Source: Dehalococcoidia bacterium (GTDB lineage: Bacteria; Chloroflexota; Dehalococcoidia; DSTF01; WHTK01). From it: 64,000 nt of DNA. Location of the stretch: assembly GCA_009377745.1 (NCBI GenBank), contig WHTK01000008.1:1-64000 (forward strand), written 5' to 3'. The position numbers were made by a program, and so were the translations under genes. Shown piece after piece: positions 32,661 through 41,127 of the stretch. The notes beneath the pieces were generated by a model, which did no database searches, was not told the DNA's origin, and saw only the letters and a program-made list of their open reading frames with translations. The first letter of the stretch is position 1. Each line of letters begins with the position of its first letter.

Positions 32661-32719
32661 CGTTCCCCCGCTTCCGGCCCCATCAGGTTAGCCGCGAACA
32701 ATCTTGCCTTTCTCTGGCG

Positions 32720-33454
32720 CTAGCTGACACCCAGAGAAGGCAGCAGCCCCGCGCCCTCTGCTTTGATGCAGGTAAAGATCGGCGTGTCCCGTTCCGTGTA
32801 CTGGCTCGTCTCCGACTCCCTGAGCTCCATGACGAGGTCGAGGAAGTCGGACGGGTAGTCGGTCTCGAAGGCGAGGACGAATTCCTGGTCGTCCAGGCCG
32901 AAGGAGTAAGTCGTGTTCAGGCGCACGCGTGGGTATTTGTGGCCGACGCGGATATGGTCGTTCATCATCGCCTGCCGCTCTTCCAGGGGCAGCTTGTACC
33001 AGGGTCGCGTCTTGACGAAAGGGTAGACGAAGAGATACTTCGCGCCCACCGGGGCAATGCGCAGCCGCGTGCCCTCCTGACCCTCGTGTTGGTGCTCACG
33101 GACGTAGATCGAGCGCTTGGTCAGGGAGAGATAGGCGTAGACGGTATCGAGGTAGGAGCCGATGCCGCTGGAGGCGATTTCGAGGCCCAGCTCGTGGATC
33201 TCATCGACGCTCTCCGCGGCCTTCCAGAGCATGATGTCGCAGTCGGCGCGGATGCCAACGAGGCTGTAGGAGACCATTAGCAAACGCTCGTCCCAACGGG
33301 CCAGCAGGGAGATAAAGTCCTTGGCAATGCGACGACGCTCCGAGGCCTCGAGCTGGTACCAGGCCGGACGCAGCTTGTAGAAGGAGAAGTGCACCGCCTG
33401 CTGGCCGATAGCGGCCTGCGAGCCGGCAGCGTCGCGAGTCTCGGTCTGGGTCAT
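32720..33454 (-). CDS. hemQ: HemQ-type coproheme decarboxylase (chlorite dismutase family)
   Basis: 244 aa. Carries the family signature YPFVKTRPWYKLPLEERQAM followed by MNDHIRVGHKYP, and TYSFGLDDQEFVLAFETDYP. The proximal heme His is expected in the HIRVGHKYP region. HemQ oxidatively decarboxylates coproheme to heme b in the coproporphyrin-dependent pathway. Start overlaps the upstream stop by 4 nt. Its neighbours are hemA and hemL downstream and an AhbAB-like gene upstream, so the heme role is well supported over chlorite dismutation. Confidence 0.85.
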   Translation of the reverse strand: MTQTETRDAAGSQAAIGQQAVHFSFYKLRPAWYQLEASERRRIAKDFISLLARWDERLLMVSYSLVGIRADCDIMLWKAAESVDEIHELGLEIASSGIGSYLDTVYAYLSLTKRSIYVREHQHEGQEGTRLRIAPVGAKYLFVYPFVKTRPWYKLPLEERQAMMNDHIRVGHKYPRVRLNTTYSFGLDDQEFVLAFETDYPSDFLDLVMELRESETSQYTERDTPIFTCIKAEGAGLLPSLGVS

Positions 33455-34521
33455 CGCGCCACGGTCTCCTCGGTGGCGGCACGCTCGCGCTCACGGCGCT
33501 CCCAGCCATCCAGCTCCTCCGTGAAGTAGGTGAGGCGGATCTTCTTATACTCGGTGCTGCTATAGAGCATGGCGCGCTCGCTGACGCCCGTAGCCGCGGC
33601 GATGGCGTCGGCGGTGGCCTCGCACTCGGCTTTGCTGCGGGCGTGGATCATCGTGAAGATGCTGTAAGGCCAGTCCGGGTAGACGGGGCGCCGGTAGCAG
33701 TGGCTGACGGAGCGGAAGGAAGCCATCACCGGCCCCGTCTCCTCCGTATCGGCTTCCGGCACCGCCCAGACGGCCATGCCGTTGGCCGTGAAGCCGGCCT
33801 TGCGATGGCGCAGGATGGCGGCAAAGCGGCGCAGATGGCCCTGGCGCTGTAGGCGCAGCGCTTCATCCAGGAGGCGTTCCTGGCTGAGGCCGGCGCGCGC
33901 TGCCGGGGCCGCGAAAGGCTCCTCTGTCAGCTCGATGTCGTCCTGGAGGGCGCGGACGAGGTCGCGGTCGAAGTCGGTCACGGCAATGCGGGAGGCTTCC
34001 TGACGGCGGTCGTCGCTGTACTCCGGCGCGCCGCGGGCATCGAGGGGACGCTCACCGGTCATGTCCAATGAGACGCCGATCTTGTAGAGCTTGAGGGTCG
34101 GTAGGCGGCGGACGGATTCAGCGCCCGATATCTGGCCCAGACGCTCGACGGTCCATTCCAGGGAGGCCTCCGGCGGCACCGCAACCGTGAACCAGACGTT
34201 GAAATCATGGTTGCGGCGGTAGTTGTGGCTGACGCCGGGGTGAGAGTTGATGATGGCAGCGCCCTCCGCCAGTCGCTCCGGGGCGATGCGCGCGGCGACA
34301 AGGCTGCTGCGGTAGCCGAGGGCTGTCGTGTCGAAGATGGCGCTGACCTGACGCAGGACACCGCTCTCGCGGGCGGCCTGCAGGCGCTCCAGAACGGTGC
34401 GCTCATCGATGCCAAACTTCTCGGCCAGGACGGCGAAGGGTCGCTGGGTTAGAGGAAAATCGTCCTGAATATGGTTGAGGATGGCCCCATCGAGGGAGTC
34501 GAGAGTCTGGGTGGCCGTCAC
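33451..34521 (-). CDS. fused AhbA-AhbB-type siroheme decarboxylase / Lrp-like protein
   Basis: 356 aa with two AsnC/Lrp-like halves. Half 1 (~1-165) has an HTH (LDGAILNHIQDDFPLTQRPF) and the signature HNYRRNHDFNVWFTVAVPPE. Half 2 (~185-350) has DLVRALQDDIELTEEPFA and SHCYRRPVYPDWPYSIFTMI. These are the AhbA (YN-WFT) and AhbB (CYRR...WPY) hallmarks, here in one chain. Siroheme decarboxylase makes didecarboxysiroheme for the alternative heme route or heme d1. It could also regulate. Lies between an aldo/keto reductase and hemQ with 4-nt overlaps on both sides. Confidence 0.8.
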   Translation of the reverse strand: MTATQTLDSLDGAILNHIQDDFPLTQRPFAVLAEKFGIDERTVLERLQAARESGVLRQVSAIFDTTALGYRSSLVAARIAPERLAEGAAIINSHPGVSHNYRRNHDFNVWFTVAVPPEASLEWTVERLGQISGAESVRRLPTLKLYKIGVSLDMTGERPLDARGAPEYSDDRRQEASRIAVTDFDRDLVRALQDDIELTEEPFAAPAARAGLSQERLLDEALRLQRQGHLRRFAAILRHRKAGFTANGMAVWAVPEADTEETGPVMASFRSVSHCYRRPVYPDWPYSIFTMIHARSKAECEATADAIAAATGVSERAMLYSSTEYKKIRLTYFTEELDGWERRERERAATEETVAR

Positions 34522-35504
34522 GATTTCACCTCCACCGGCGTAAGGCCGAAGTTGGCCTGGTACAGGGCATCGACGCGCCCGATTTCGTCCTCAGTCAGCG
34601 GCGGCGAGTCGCTGGCGGCGGCGAACTCGCGCAGCTGGGCTTCGTCATAAATGTTGGGCAGGACGCTGGCGAACATCGGCTGGGCCAGCAGCCACTGGAT
34701 CGCCGCCTGGCCGAGGTTTCGGTCCTCGCGCTCAAGGAAACGTAGCTGCTCGACCTTCTGCACGCCCTCGATCAGCCACTCGCGCGGACGGTGGTTGCGA
34801 TGGTCGCCCGGCGGGAAGGTCGTCTCAGCAGTGTAGTGGCCTTCGAGCAGGCCGGAGGAGTGAGGCACGCGCGCGACGAGACCGCCACCACCGGCAACGG
34901 CCGCGTCGATGAAGTCGCGCCCTGGCTCCTGCTCCAAGAGGTTATGGATGACCTGCATCGGCAGCCCGCGCTCGCGGCCGGCGTAGACACCCTCGTCGCG
35001 CCAGCCAATAGCCGGGCCGAGGGCGGCGCCCCACCAGCGCACCTTGCCCTCGCGTTGCAGGGCTTCCATCTCGGCGAAGAGGCCATTGTCTTGCAGGGCT
35101 TCCATGCGGGGGTTGTGCAGCTGCACCCATTCGATGCGATCGGTCGCGAGGCGCTGGAGGCTTTGCTCGACTGCAAAGCGCACGAAGCGCGGCGAGTAAT
35201 CCTGGGGGTGCTCGCGCTGGCCGCTCTCACGCTGGTTGTTGTACCAGTCATAGCCGATCTTGGTGGCGTAGACGCAGTGGTCGCGGACCGGCGCCAGGGC
35301 CTTGCCCATGATCGTCTCTGCCTGGCCTTCACCGTACACGTCGGCGTTATCGAAGAAGGTGACGCCCAGGTCATATGCCAGGCGCAGCATGCGGACGACT
35401 TCGTCTTCTTCGTGCTCGCCCCACCAGCCGGTGGTCAGCGTCCAGACGCCGAAGCCAACTTCAGACAGATCGAGGTCGGTGCCGCCCAGCCTGCGATACT
35501 TCAA
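34518..35504 (-). CDS. aldo/keto reductase
   Basis: 328 aa, TTG start (AGAGG upstream). TIM-barrel AKR: MKYRRLGGTDLDLSEVGFGV, active-site FFDNADVYGEGQAE (catalytic Tyr and Asp), YATKIGYDW (Lys), WVQLHNPRMEAL (His) and a C-terminal AAIQWLLAQPMFASVLPNI. Substrate unknown. As the first gene of the heme operon, coupled by 4 nt to the AhbAB-like gene, it may act in or near tetrapyrrole synthesis, but that is inferred from position only. Confidence 0.88.
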   Translation of the reverse strand: MKYRRLGGTDLDLSEVGFGVWTLTTGWWGEHEEDEVVRMLRLAYDLGVTFFDNADVYGEGQAETIMGKALAPVRDHCVYATKIGYDWYNNQRESGQREHPQDYSPRFVRFAVEQSLQRLATDRIEWVQLHNPRMEALQDNGLFAEMEALQREGKVRWWGAALGPAIGWRDEGVYAGRERGLPMQVIHNLLEQEPGRDFIDAAVAGGGGLVARVPHSSGLLEGHYTAETTFPPGDHRNHRPREWLIEGVQKVEQLRFLEREDRNLGQAAIQWLLAQPMFASVLPNIYDEAQLREFAAASDSPPLTEDEIGRVDALYQANFGLTPVEVKS

Positions 35505-35634
35505 TTTCTGCCCAAACCTCTCATTTCTGCGCGGCTTTATTAAGAATCGTAGCGGCGATTCACCTTAGGGGCTAGAGAGGTTCAGGTAGGTTTCCGAAGC
35601 TTTGGCGGAATGAGAGGCCGAAAATTTCTCGCTC

Positions 35635-35901
35635 CTAAGCGTAGCCTTCGCGCCGCATTCGCTCCCGTGCGATCGCCGCCTGGCGCTCGGAATCGCTCAG
35701 TTCGGAGTCAGTCAGCTCTTCATCCGGCTCAGGGGTCGCCATATCGTCCAGCTCCTGGTGCAGTTGCTTGCCCAAGTTGCTGCGGGCTTTGTCGGCGCCG
35801 CCGAATCCCTGCGAACGGTAGAGAGCGTTGAGCCGCGACATGCGATCGCGGGTGTCAAGGAAGCTCAGCGGCCGGCGGCGGGGCTTGCGAATAGGCGGCA
35901 T
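35635..35901 (-). CDS. hypothetical protein, 88 aa
   Basis: Hydrophilic, basic N-terminus (MPPIRKPRRRPLSFLDTRDR), then a helical stretch and a strongly acidic middle (~52-72) before a basic helix. No membrane segment, no recognised family. Lies alone between the heme operon and the MerR-like gene. Confidence 0.55.
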   Translation of the reverse strand: MPPIRKPRRRPLSFLDTRDRMSRLNALYRSQGFGGADKARSNLGKQLHQELDDMATPEPDEELTDSELSDSERQAAIARERMRREGYA

Positions 35902-35950
35902 CTCTACGTCTCTTCTAGCATTGCGGCGGGGGTTAACTTAACCAGTCTAG

Positions 35951-36622
35951 CTAACGCTCGCGGTCATCGCCAGATCCGGAGGACGCTGCTTCATACGCCG
36001 CCGCGATCCCTAGCAGGACCTCATCGCCGAGGACGTGGACCTGGCCACAGGCTTCCAGCGCCTCGTCCGTAGGCAGCGATTCGCGGGAGGCGGCTGTACG
36101 CGTGGTTTCGTCCATCGTCTTGCGAAAGCCGATGTAGGCGCCTACAGCGCTGGGCAGCGGCAGGGCGGCGTCGATCAGCACACGGCCGTAGGCGCCGCCA
36201 ATCTCCAGCGCTTCATCCAGCAGGGCGCCGCGGTGGGAGCGCTCATCGAGGTATTCACCGACGATCTCGACCAGGCGGCGGCCGAGCTCCCGCAACTCCT
36301 GGCGGTTGGCCTCTGAGAGATTCGTGTACCAGCTATCGCCGTGCTGACGGGCGCGTTGTAGCTGGCGGCGAATCTTGGTGACGGTAAGGCGCTCCATCTC
36401 GTCGGCGCTGCGATGACGGCCGTCACCGGCAACCATCTCCTGCAGGTTGGAGAGGGAGAACCGGCGGTGGCCGCCGGGGGTCCGGTAGACGCGCAGCCGC
36501 CCGGCATCGGCCCAGCGGCGCAGCGTCGATTCATCGACACCCAGGACATCACAGGCGCGGCGGAGCGTCACCCAGTCGGAGGTGTTCAGACGTGACCTTG
36601 CTTTCTCGGCTGCTTGTGCCAT
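35951..36622 (-). CDS. MerR-like helix-turn-helix regulator
   Basis: 223 aa, ATG with AGGGAAGG upstream. A MerR/excisionase-type HTH is at ~16-60 (WVTLRRACDVLGVDESTLRR, WADAGRLRVYRTPGGHRRFS). The C-terminal ~130 residues are all-helical (RRLVEIVGEYLDERSHRGAL and following), resembling in pattern the helical sensor domains of RsbR-type proteins, but not confidently assigned. Starts 55 nt beyond the end of dinB, reading in the same direction. Confidence 0.7.
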   Translation of the reverse strand: MAQAAEKARSRLNTSDWVTLRRACDVLGVDESTLRRWADAGRLRVYRTPGGHRRFSLSNLQEMVAGDGRHRSADEMERLTVTKIRRQLQRARQHGDSWYTNLSEANRQELRELGRRLVEIVGEYLDERSHRGALLDEALEIGGAYGRVLIDAALPLPSAVGAYIGFRKTMDETTRTAASRESLPTDEALEACGQVHVLGDEVLLGIAAAYEAASSGSGDDRER

Positions 36623-36674
36623 GACAAAGCCTTCCCTCGGCGCACTGCTGCCATTCTACCCACGCCGTCCAGCG

Positions 36675-37898
36675 CTACTTCATTTGCGAGGAGAGACCGG
36701 TGCCCTTCTCGAAGACGCTGCGTTCGTCCTGTGTCGCGGCGTCGAAGGCGGTGCGTCCGGTCTGGAGGCTGCGCGTCCCGTATTTGCGGCGGACGCGGTC
36801 GAAGGCGGCGCTGAGCGATTCCTGCTTGCGCTCCGGCGCCGGCTCCAGGGAGAGCTGGACCGCGTCCGCAACCAGGTTGCTGACACCGATACCGATTAGC
36901 CGCGCCGGCCGCTTGTCGCGCTCGCGCAGCTTCTCCAGCAGCGCCGTCCCAGCTTCGAAGATAGCTTCGTTGCTGCTGAGAGGTTGGGGCAGGGTCAGGC
37001 TGCGGGAGACGGTGCTGAAGTCGTCATAGCGGAGCTTGAGGGAGACGGTGCGGGCGCGACGGCCATCGCGGCGCAGGTCGGCCCCGACGCTCTCGCTGAA
37101 GCCGCGCAGCACGGCGCGCAGGTGCTCCGGGTCGGCCACATCGGCGGCGAAGGTGCCCTCACGGCTGATCGACTTCGCCCGCACGTCATGACCGATGGGC
37201 GTCGGGTCGATGCCGCGCGCCCGCTGGCCGAGCACCCGCCCGTGGTTGCCAAAGAGCCCTTCGAGGGCGCTGTCCGCCAGGGCTGCCAGCTGGCCCAGCG
37301 TGGAGATGCCCAACGGCGCCAGGCGCTTCTCGGTGCTCTGGCCCAGCATCGGCAGGGCGCGCAGCGGCAGCGGCGCCAGGAACGCGGCTTCCGTGCCCTC
37401 GGCAACCTGAAGGACGCCATCGGGCTTGGCCTTGTCGGACGCCACCTTGGCCACGAGGCGGCTGGTCGCGATGCCGGCCGAGGCGGCCAGGCCCAGCTCG
37501 GCGCGGATGCGGGCGCGCATGCTGGCGGCAGCTTCGGGGGCTGTGCCGCCGATGCTCTCGCAGCCGGTCAAGTCGAGGTAGGCCTCATCCAGGCCACCGG
37601 ACTCGATCAGCGGCGTGTAATTGGCGAGGATGGCGTGAAACTGCTTCGAGACGCGGACGTATTCGGCGAAGTCGCCCCGCAGGAAGATCGCGTCCGGGGC
37701 CAGACGCCTGGCGGTCCGCAGGGCCAGGCCGGAGTAGACGCCGAACCGTCGCGCCTCGTACGAGGCGGTGGCTACGACGCCGCGGCCATCGGGGTCGCCG
37801 CCAACGATGACCGGCAAGCCGCGCAGCTCCGGCCGCCGAGCCTGCTCAACGGCGACGAAAAAGGCGTCGAGGTCTATATGGAGGATGCTCCGCGCCAT
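36675..37898 (-). CDS. dinB: DNA polymerase IV (Y-family)
   Basis: 407 aa from ATG 37898; the frame is open far upstream but not coding-like. Opens MARSILHIDLDAFFVAVEQA with the metal-binding Asp pair of motif I. YEARRFGVYSGLALRTARRL follows, and motif III is SGGLDEAYLDLTGC. A helix-hairpin-helix region and little-finger domain (~240-350) come next. The C-terminal ~60 residues are extra and charged; no clear beta-clamp-binding motif was identified. Translesion polymerase. TATAAT sits 6 nt before the ATG, so the message is probably leaderless. Confidence 0.92.
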   Translation of the reverse strand: MARSILHIDLDAFFVAVEQARRPELRGLPVIVGGDPDGRGVVATASYEARRFGVYSGLALRTARRLAPDAIFLRGDFAEYVRVSKQFHAILANYTPLIESGGLDEAYLDLTGCESIGGTAPEAAASMRARIRAELGLAASAGIATSRLVAKVASDKAKPDGVLQVAEGTEAAFLAPLPLRALPMLGQSTEKRLAPLGISTLGQLAALADSALEGLFGNHGRVLGQRARGIDPTPIGHDVRAKSISREGTFAADVADPEHLRAVLRGFSESVGADLRRDGRRARTVSLKLRYDDFSTVSRSLTLPQPLSSNEAIFEAGTALLEKLRERDKRPARLIGIGVSNLVADAVQLSLEPAPERKQESLSAAFDRVRRKYGTRSLQTGRTAFDAATQDERSVFEKGTGLSSQMK

Positions 37899-38394
37899 AG
37901 CCAGATTATAGCAACTTTGTTCTAGGCATGATCTACTGTTGCCGGCGCGTTTGATTGTCTGATTGATCGAGCGTTTTTTCCGTGCAAAACAGGCTTTTGT
38001 GAATCTGAGGCAGAGGAATTCAGGCACGCAAGGGTATTGATTGACCTGGACGGTCGCCGGGGGTGATGGAGGTAAGCCATGCAGCACGCTCCTTAGCAGG
38101 GCAAGGATAGGCCTGAGGTGGGAAAAGTCGAAGGGGGAGTTGGCGCTGGTGGGGGTCGATGGGATCGTGAGGACCGAGGTCCGCGAATTGAAGGTCGCAG
38201 TTGTGGGATGAGGGACCCTTATGAGGCGCGAGGGTTTGTTGCGGTTTGGGAGCGATGGCGCGGAAGTGGGGCTATCGTGGAGGGCGAGAACCTTTGATCC
38301 TTCGCGACCTGGGCTCAGGATGGCAGATGTTCGGGTCACGTGATGGATCGCGTGAGATATCGCAAGCTGGGACGCGGACTGGGGCGAGATCAGG
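37899..38394. other. 496-bp non-coding region upstream of dinB
   Basis: No ORF here has a start with a ribosome binding site or coding-like composition. The plus strand is G-rich and C-poor (runs such as GGTGGGAAAAGTCGAAGGGGG near 38118). TATAAT on the minus strand (37905-37910) is the dinB -10. A T-run at about 37973-37978 is the only other local signal. An unannotated RNA is possible, but no known family was recognised. Confidence 0.4.
37905..37910 (-). promoter_or_regulatory. -10 box of dinB
   Basis: Consensus TATAAT on the minus strand, 6 nt before ATG 37898. Confidence 0.5.
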
Positions 38395-38769
38395 CTAGTG
38401 CTGGGGCCGAGTCTTGGACTTGCCGTTGTTGGGCTTGTCGGGCTTCTGCTTGCCGGCGTTCTCGATCTCGTCCGTGGTGATCTCTGCGAGGATCTTGTCG
38501 GGCGACTCGCCGGTGCGCAGACGCCTCGAAACCGCGATGCTGGCCAGCACGATGACCGCAGAGGAGACCACGGCGGCGGTGCCGATGAACTTCTGATAGC
38601 GCTTGGTCAGCTCTGGGAACTTGGCGACGGCTCGGTGGGCCAGGTGCAGCGCGGCGAGGGCGCTGTTATCGGGCGCCTCACCCTGGCCGTTGTGCTGAAA
38701 ATCGCTATCGTCTTCCGCCTGCAGGGGCGGCTCGGGATCGATCAAGGAGACCTCCGGGAACTTCGACAT
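38395..38769 (-). CDS. hypothetical protein with one membrane segment
   Basis: 124 aa. Acidic N-terminus (~1-30), helix, one hydrophobic segment at ~65-84 (FIGTAAVVSSAVIVLASIAV), then ITTDEIENAG and a Lys/Gln/Pro-rich tail. No family recognised. Its end is 496 bp upstream of dinB. Confidence 0.55.
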   Translation of the reverse strand: MSKFPEVSLIDPEPPLQAEDDSDFQHNGQGEAPDNSALAALHLAHRAVAKFPELTKRYQKFIGTAAVVSSAVIVLASIAVSRRLRTGESPDKILAEITTDEIENAGKQKPDKPNNGKSKTRPQH

Positions 38770-38859
38770 TCTAGCACAGCCTCTCGGCGGCTCAAGCCAG
38801 GGCAGTTACGGATTTGTTACGGATCGGAAATCAGCTTGATTGGGGTGGTGGAGGCCTCG

Positions 38860-39261
38860 CTATCTGGTGGCGGGGCTAGCTAGAACCACTGTGTAGCCGT
38901 CGGGATCACGGAAGGCGAAGGTACGGGCACCGTCTGGCGTGGCTTCGACTTCGTTGAGAACCTCTGAGGTGAGGTTGCGCGCCCGCTGGACAGCGGCATC
39001 GAAGTCATCGACGACGAACTGGAGCAGGACGCCGTGGCCGTGAGGAGCGGCGTCCGGGTTCGACATCAGCAGGTCGAAGCCCTCAGTACCGGCGTCCCAG
39101 GAGTGGATCGAGAGGATGATCTTGCCATCGCTGAGGAGCCGGTCGTACTCCTGACGATGGGGATGGCCCTGCTCCATATCGCGGTCGGCGCCGAGCAGAT
39201 CGGTGTACCAGTCGCTGCTGGCAGGGACGTTGCGAACTGCGATGAAGGGTTGCGCGTGCAT
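38860..39261 (-). CDS. VOC (glyoxalase/bleomycin-resistance) family protein
   Basis: 133 aa, ATG preceded by AGAGG. Single VOC fold: FIAVRNVPASSDWYTDLLGA at the N-terminus, LLQFVVDDFDAAVQRA in the middle, and RTFAFRDPDGYTVVLA at the end. Substrate cannot be predicted. Lies just after the SRPBCC-VOC gene on the same strand, so it may be the distal gene of the ArsR-led operon. Confidence 0.8.
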   Translation of the reverse strand: MHAQPFIAVRNVPASSDWYTDLLGADRDMEQGHPHRQEYDRLLSDGKIILSIHSWDAGTEGFDLLMSNPDAAPHGHGVLLQFVVDDFDAAVQRARNLTSEVLNEVEATPDGARTFAFRDPDGYTVVLASPATR

Positions 39262-39295
39262 GAAGTACCTCTTCCACTAACTAGAGGCCGTCGAC

Positions 39296-40177
39296 TTATA
39301 GGCCTGGGCGATAATTCCCGAAGACCCACAGGTTGCCAGCCGGATCTTTCAGGCCGTACATGCGAGCCCCGAAGTCGGTGTCGTAAGGCATCTGAACAAT
39401 TTCCAGCCCTGAGGCCTTGGCTCCGAGGTAGTGAGCGTCCACATCCTCAACGTAAACGGAGATCCCAAATCCCGCTTCATCTACTGCCTCATGGCCTTCG
39501 GCTACGCCAATCTCGCCGATATTGACGGTCCCTGCGCCGAACTTCACTTCCCCGTGGATCAACCTGCCCTCGGAGCTGTGCACAACCAACCATTCGTCAA
39601 AACCTACCGCCTTAAACCAGTCGAGTGCTTCCTTGCCAGACTTGTATCGCAGCGCGGGAAAGATAGTGGGCGTTTCACCTTGAGAAGTGCTTGTCATGGA
39701 TTGTCCCTCCTCTGTTTTAGTACGGGTTGTGATCTGAAGATTTTTGGCAGTAGCGCCCCAACCGCGGATGGCCATAGCAATCGAAGAGCCTCCCACTCCT
39801 TCCCCTGCAAGATTCCAACCAGAATGTTGAAGAATAACTCGTGTTCGCTCGGCAGCAAGAGCACGAAAATCTACTCTGACCTCAGTGACCAGATGAGGCG
39901 TAACGAGCATGCGGTGCGAAAGGACAAGTCGCACGCCTGGCTCCCATGTGAGGACTCGACCGATCTCAAAACCTTCACCTGTCTCTGAGTCCCACAGCTC
40001 GAGCCAGCGCCCACCAACACCGGGTTCTAACACAATTGCGACTGCTCGTTCGGGATCATTCCAGCCGTAAGGCCCGCCTCGGTACCAGGTGTTCATATCT
40101 GCCGTGAACATCTGGAACGCCTGGGCCACTCCGACGGGAACATCAACCTTGACCGTCAGTGAGAGTTCAGTGGTCAC
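39296..40177 (-). CDS. SRPBCC (AHSA1-like) - VOC fusion protein
   Basis: 293 aa from GTG 40177, which overlaps the ArsR stop as GTGA (a GTG at 40189 is also open). Residues ~1-150 are an AHSA1/SRPBCC domain (VDVPVGVAQAFQMFTADMNT, GGRWLELWDSETGEGFEIGR, RVILQHSGW). From ~165 a VOC domain follows (FPALRYKSGKEALDWFKAVG, GISVYVEDVDAHYLGAKASG, GLKDPAGNLWVFGNY). Both halves are common partners of ArsR regulators, usually as separate genes. Likely a small-molecule-binding stress protein. Confidence 0.8.
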   Translation of the reverse strand: MTTELSLTVKVDVPVGVAQAFQMFTADMNTWYRGGPYGWNDPERAVAIVLEPGVGGRWLELWDSETGEGFEIGRVLTWEPGVRLVLSHRMLVTPHLVTEVRVDFRALAAERTRVILQHSGWNLAGEGVGGSSIAMAIRGWGATAKNLQITTRTKTEEGQSMTSTSQGETPTIFPALRYKSGKEALDWFKAVGFDEWLVVHSSEGRLIHGEVKFGAGTVNIGEIGVAEGHEAVDEAGFGISVYVEDVDAHYLGAKASGLEIVQMPYDTDFGARMYGLKDPAGNLWVFGNYRPGL

Positions 40178-40518
40178 GTTCCTCCCCACTGAACTCGCTC
40201 AACGTAGTCTTTGAAGGACTCCAGCTGCTCCCCCCAGAAGACCAGTCGCTGCCGGAGCCATCCCTCCAATGCGAGAAATGGCTCCGGCCGGAGGCAATAG
40301 ATTCTGAGACGTGCATCTCTCTGGTCCTGACGCTGCTCTTCGATGAGGCCACTACGTCTCAATACGCGTAAGTGCTTGCTCATGGTGGCGGCGGTTACGG
40401 TCGTCTCTTCTGCCAACTGGCCGGCCGCGCGTGGTCCGGCACTTAGGAGTTCGACTACGCGCCTTCTCGTTGGTTCAGCTAATGCGGCCAGCACCATTCC
40501 TTGATTATCATTGTCCAT
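40174..40518 (-). CDS. ArsR-family transcriptional regulator
   Basis: 114 aa winged helix: VLAALAEPTRRRVVELLSAG, AGQLAEETTVTAATMSKHLR, VLRRSGLIEEQRQDQRDARL. The C-terminal PEPFLALEGWLRQRLVFWGE is typical of the ArsR members paired with AHSA1-domain proteins. No metal-binding CxC motif, so it is probably not a metal sensor. First gene of the operon with the SRPBCC-VOC gene, coupled by GTGA. Confidence 0.88.
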   Translation of the reverse strand: MDNDNQGMVLAALAEPTRRRVVELLSAGPRAAGQLAEETTVTAATMSKHLRVLRRSGLIEEQRQDQRDARLRIYCLRPEPFLALEGWLRQRLVFWGEQLESFKDYVERVQWGGT

Positions 40519-40593
40519 GTCGGCAAATATCTACCCTATCGGCAAAGAAGTCAAGGGTTTGTTGGCTACGAGCCTCCATCTAGACCAGATCGA

Positions 40594-41061
40594 CTAGGTT
40601 AGCTTGCGGCGGAGGTTGGCCATGACGACGGCGGCCTGGGCAGCCTCGTAGCCTTTGTTGGTGGAGCCGTCCTCGGCGCGGGCAAGGGCCTGCTCGAGTG
40701 TATCGACCGTGAGCAGGCCGAAGATGGCGGGGACGCCGGTAGAGGCTCCGACCTCCTGCAGGCCGACGGCGACGGCGTGGTTGATGTACTCGTTGTGGGC
40801 GGTCTCGCCCCTGATGACGCAGCCGAGGCAGATGACTGCCTGGTAGGCGCCGGTCTCGGCCAGGCGGCGGGCGGCGAAGGGCAGCTCGAAGGAGCCGGGC
40901 ACCCAGGCGACCGTGACGCTCTCGTCCGCCACGCCGAGGTCCTTGAGTCCTTCGAGGGCGCCGGCAAGGAGCCGTTCCGTGACCAGGGTGTTGAAGCGCG
41001 CTACGGCGATCGCAATGGAGAGGCCGCTGCCATCCAGATTCTCAGTGTGGGTAACAGCCAT
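40594..41061 (-). CDS. ribH: 6,7-dimethyl-8-ribityllumazine synthase
   Basis: 155 aa, normal length. IAVARFNTLVTERLLAGALE at the N-terminus, VAWVPGSFELPFAARRLAET, VICLGCVIRGETAHNEYINH (with the catalytic His), and PAIFGLLTVDTLEQALARA near the end. Condenses the ribBA and ribD products to lumazine. Follows ribBA on the same strand after a short gap that contains three 8-bp repeat units. Confidence 0.95.
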   Translation of the reverse strand: MAVTHTENLDGSGLSIAIAVARFNTLVTERLLAGALEGLKDLGVADESVTVAWVPGSFELPFAARRLAETGAYQAVICLGCVIRGETAHNEYINHAVAVGLQEVGASTGVPAIFGLLTVDTLEQALARAEDGSTNKGYEAAQAAVVMANLRRKLT

Positions 41062-41096
41062 CGAGTTAAGTCAGGGCCGGCAGGCCGCAGACCTGG

Positions 41097-41124
41097 CCGT
41101 TTGCCCGTTTGCCTGTTTGCCCGT
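41097..41124 (-). repeat. three units of the CGGGCAAA minisatellite
   Basis: On the minus strand CGGGCAAA-CAGGCAAA-CGGGCAAA, between ribBA and ribH. Same unit and same gene set as the longer array at 43066-43167, but in inverted orientation. Confidence 0.65.
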
Positions 41125-41127
41125 CCA

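Noticed and set aside
36984..37925. Long plus-strand ORF opposite dinB (313 codons)
   Set aside because: It is the mirror frame of a high-GC gene with clear polymerase motifs; no start signal or homology is visible. The same applies to the other long antisense frames opposite hemA, dcd/ribD and the RNase J-like gene.
37899..38339. Long N-terminal extension of DinB (open frame to 38339)
   Set aside because: Composition is not coding-like, and a consensus TATAAT lies 6 nt before the ATG at 37898, where the family N-terminus begins.
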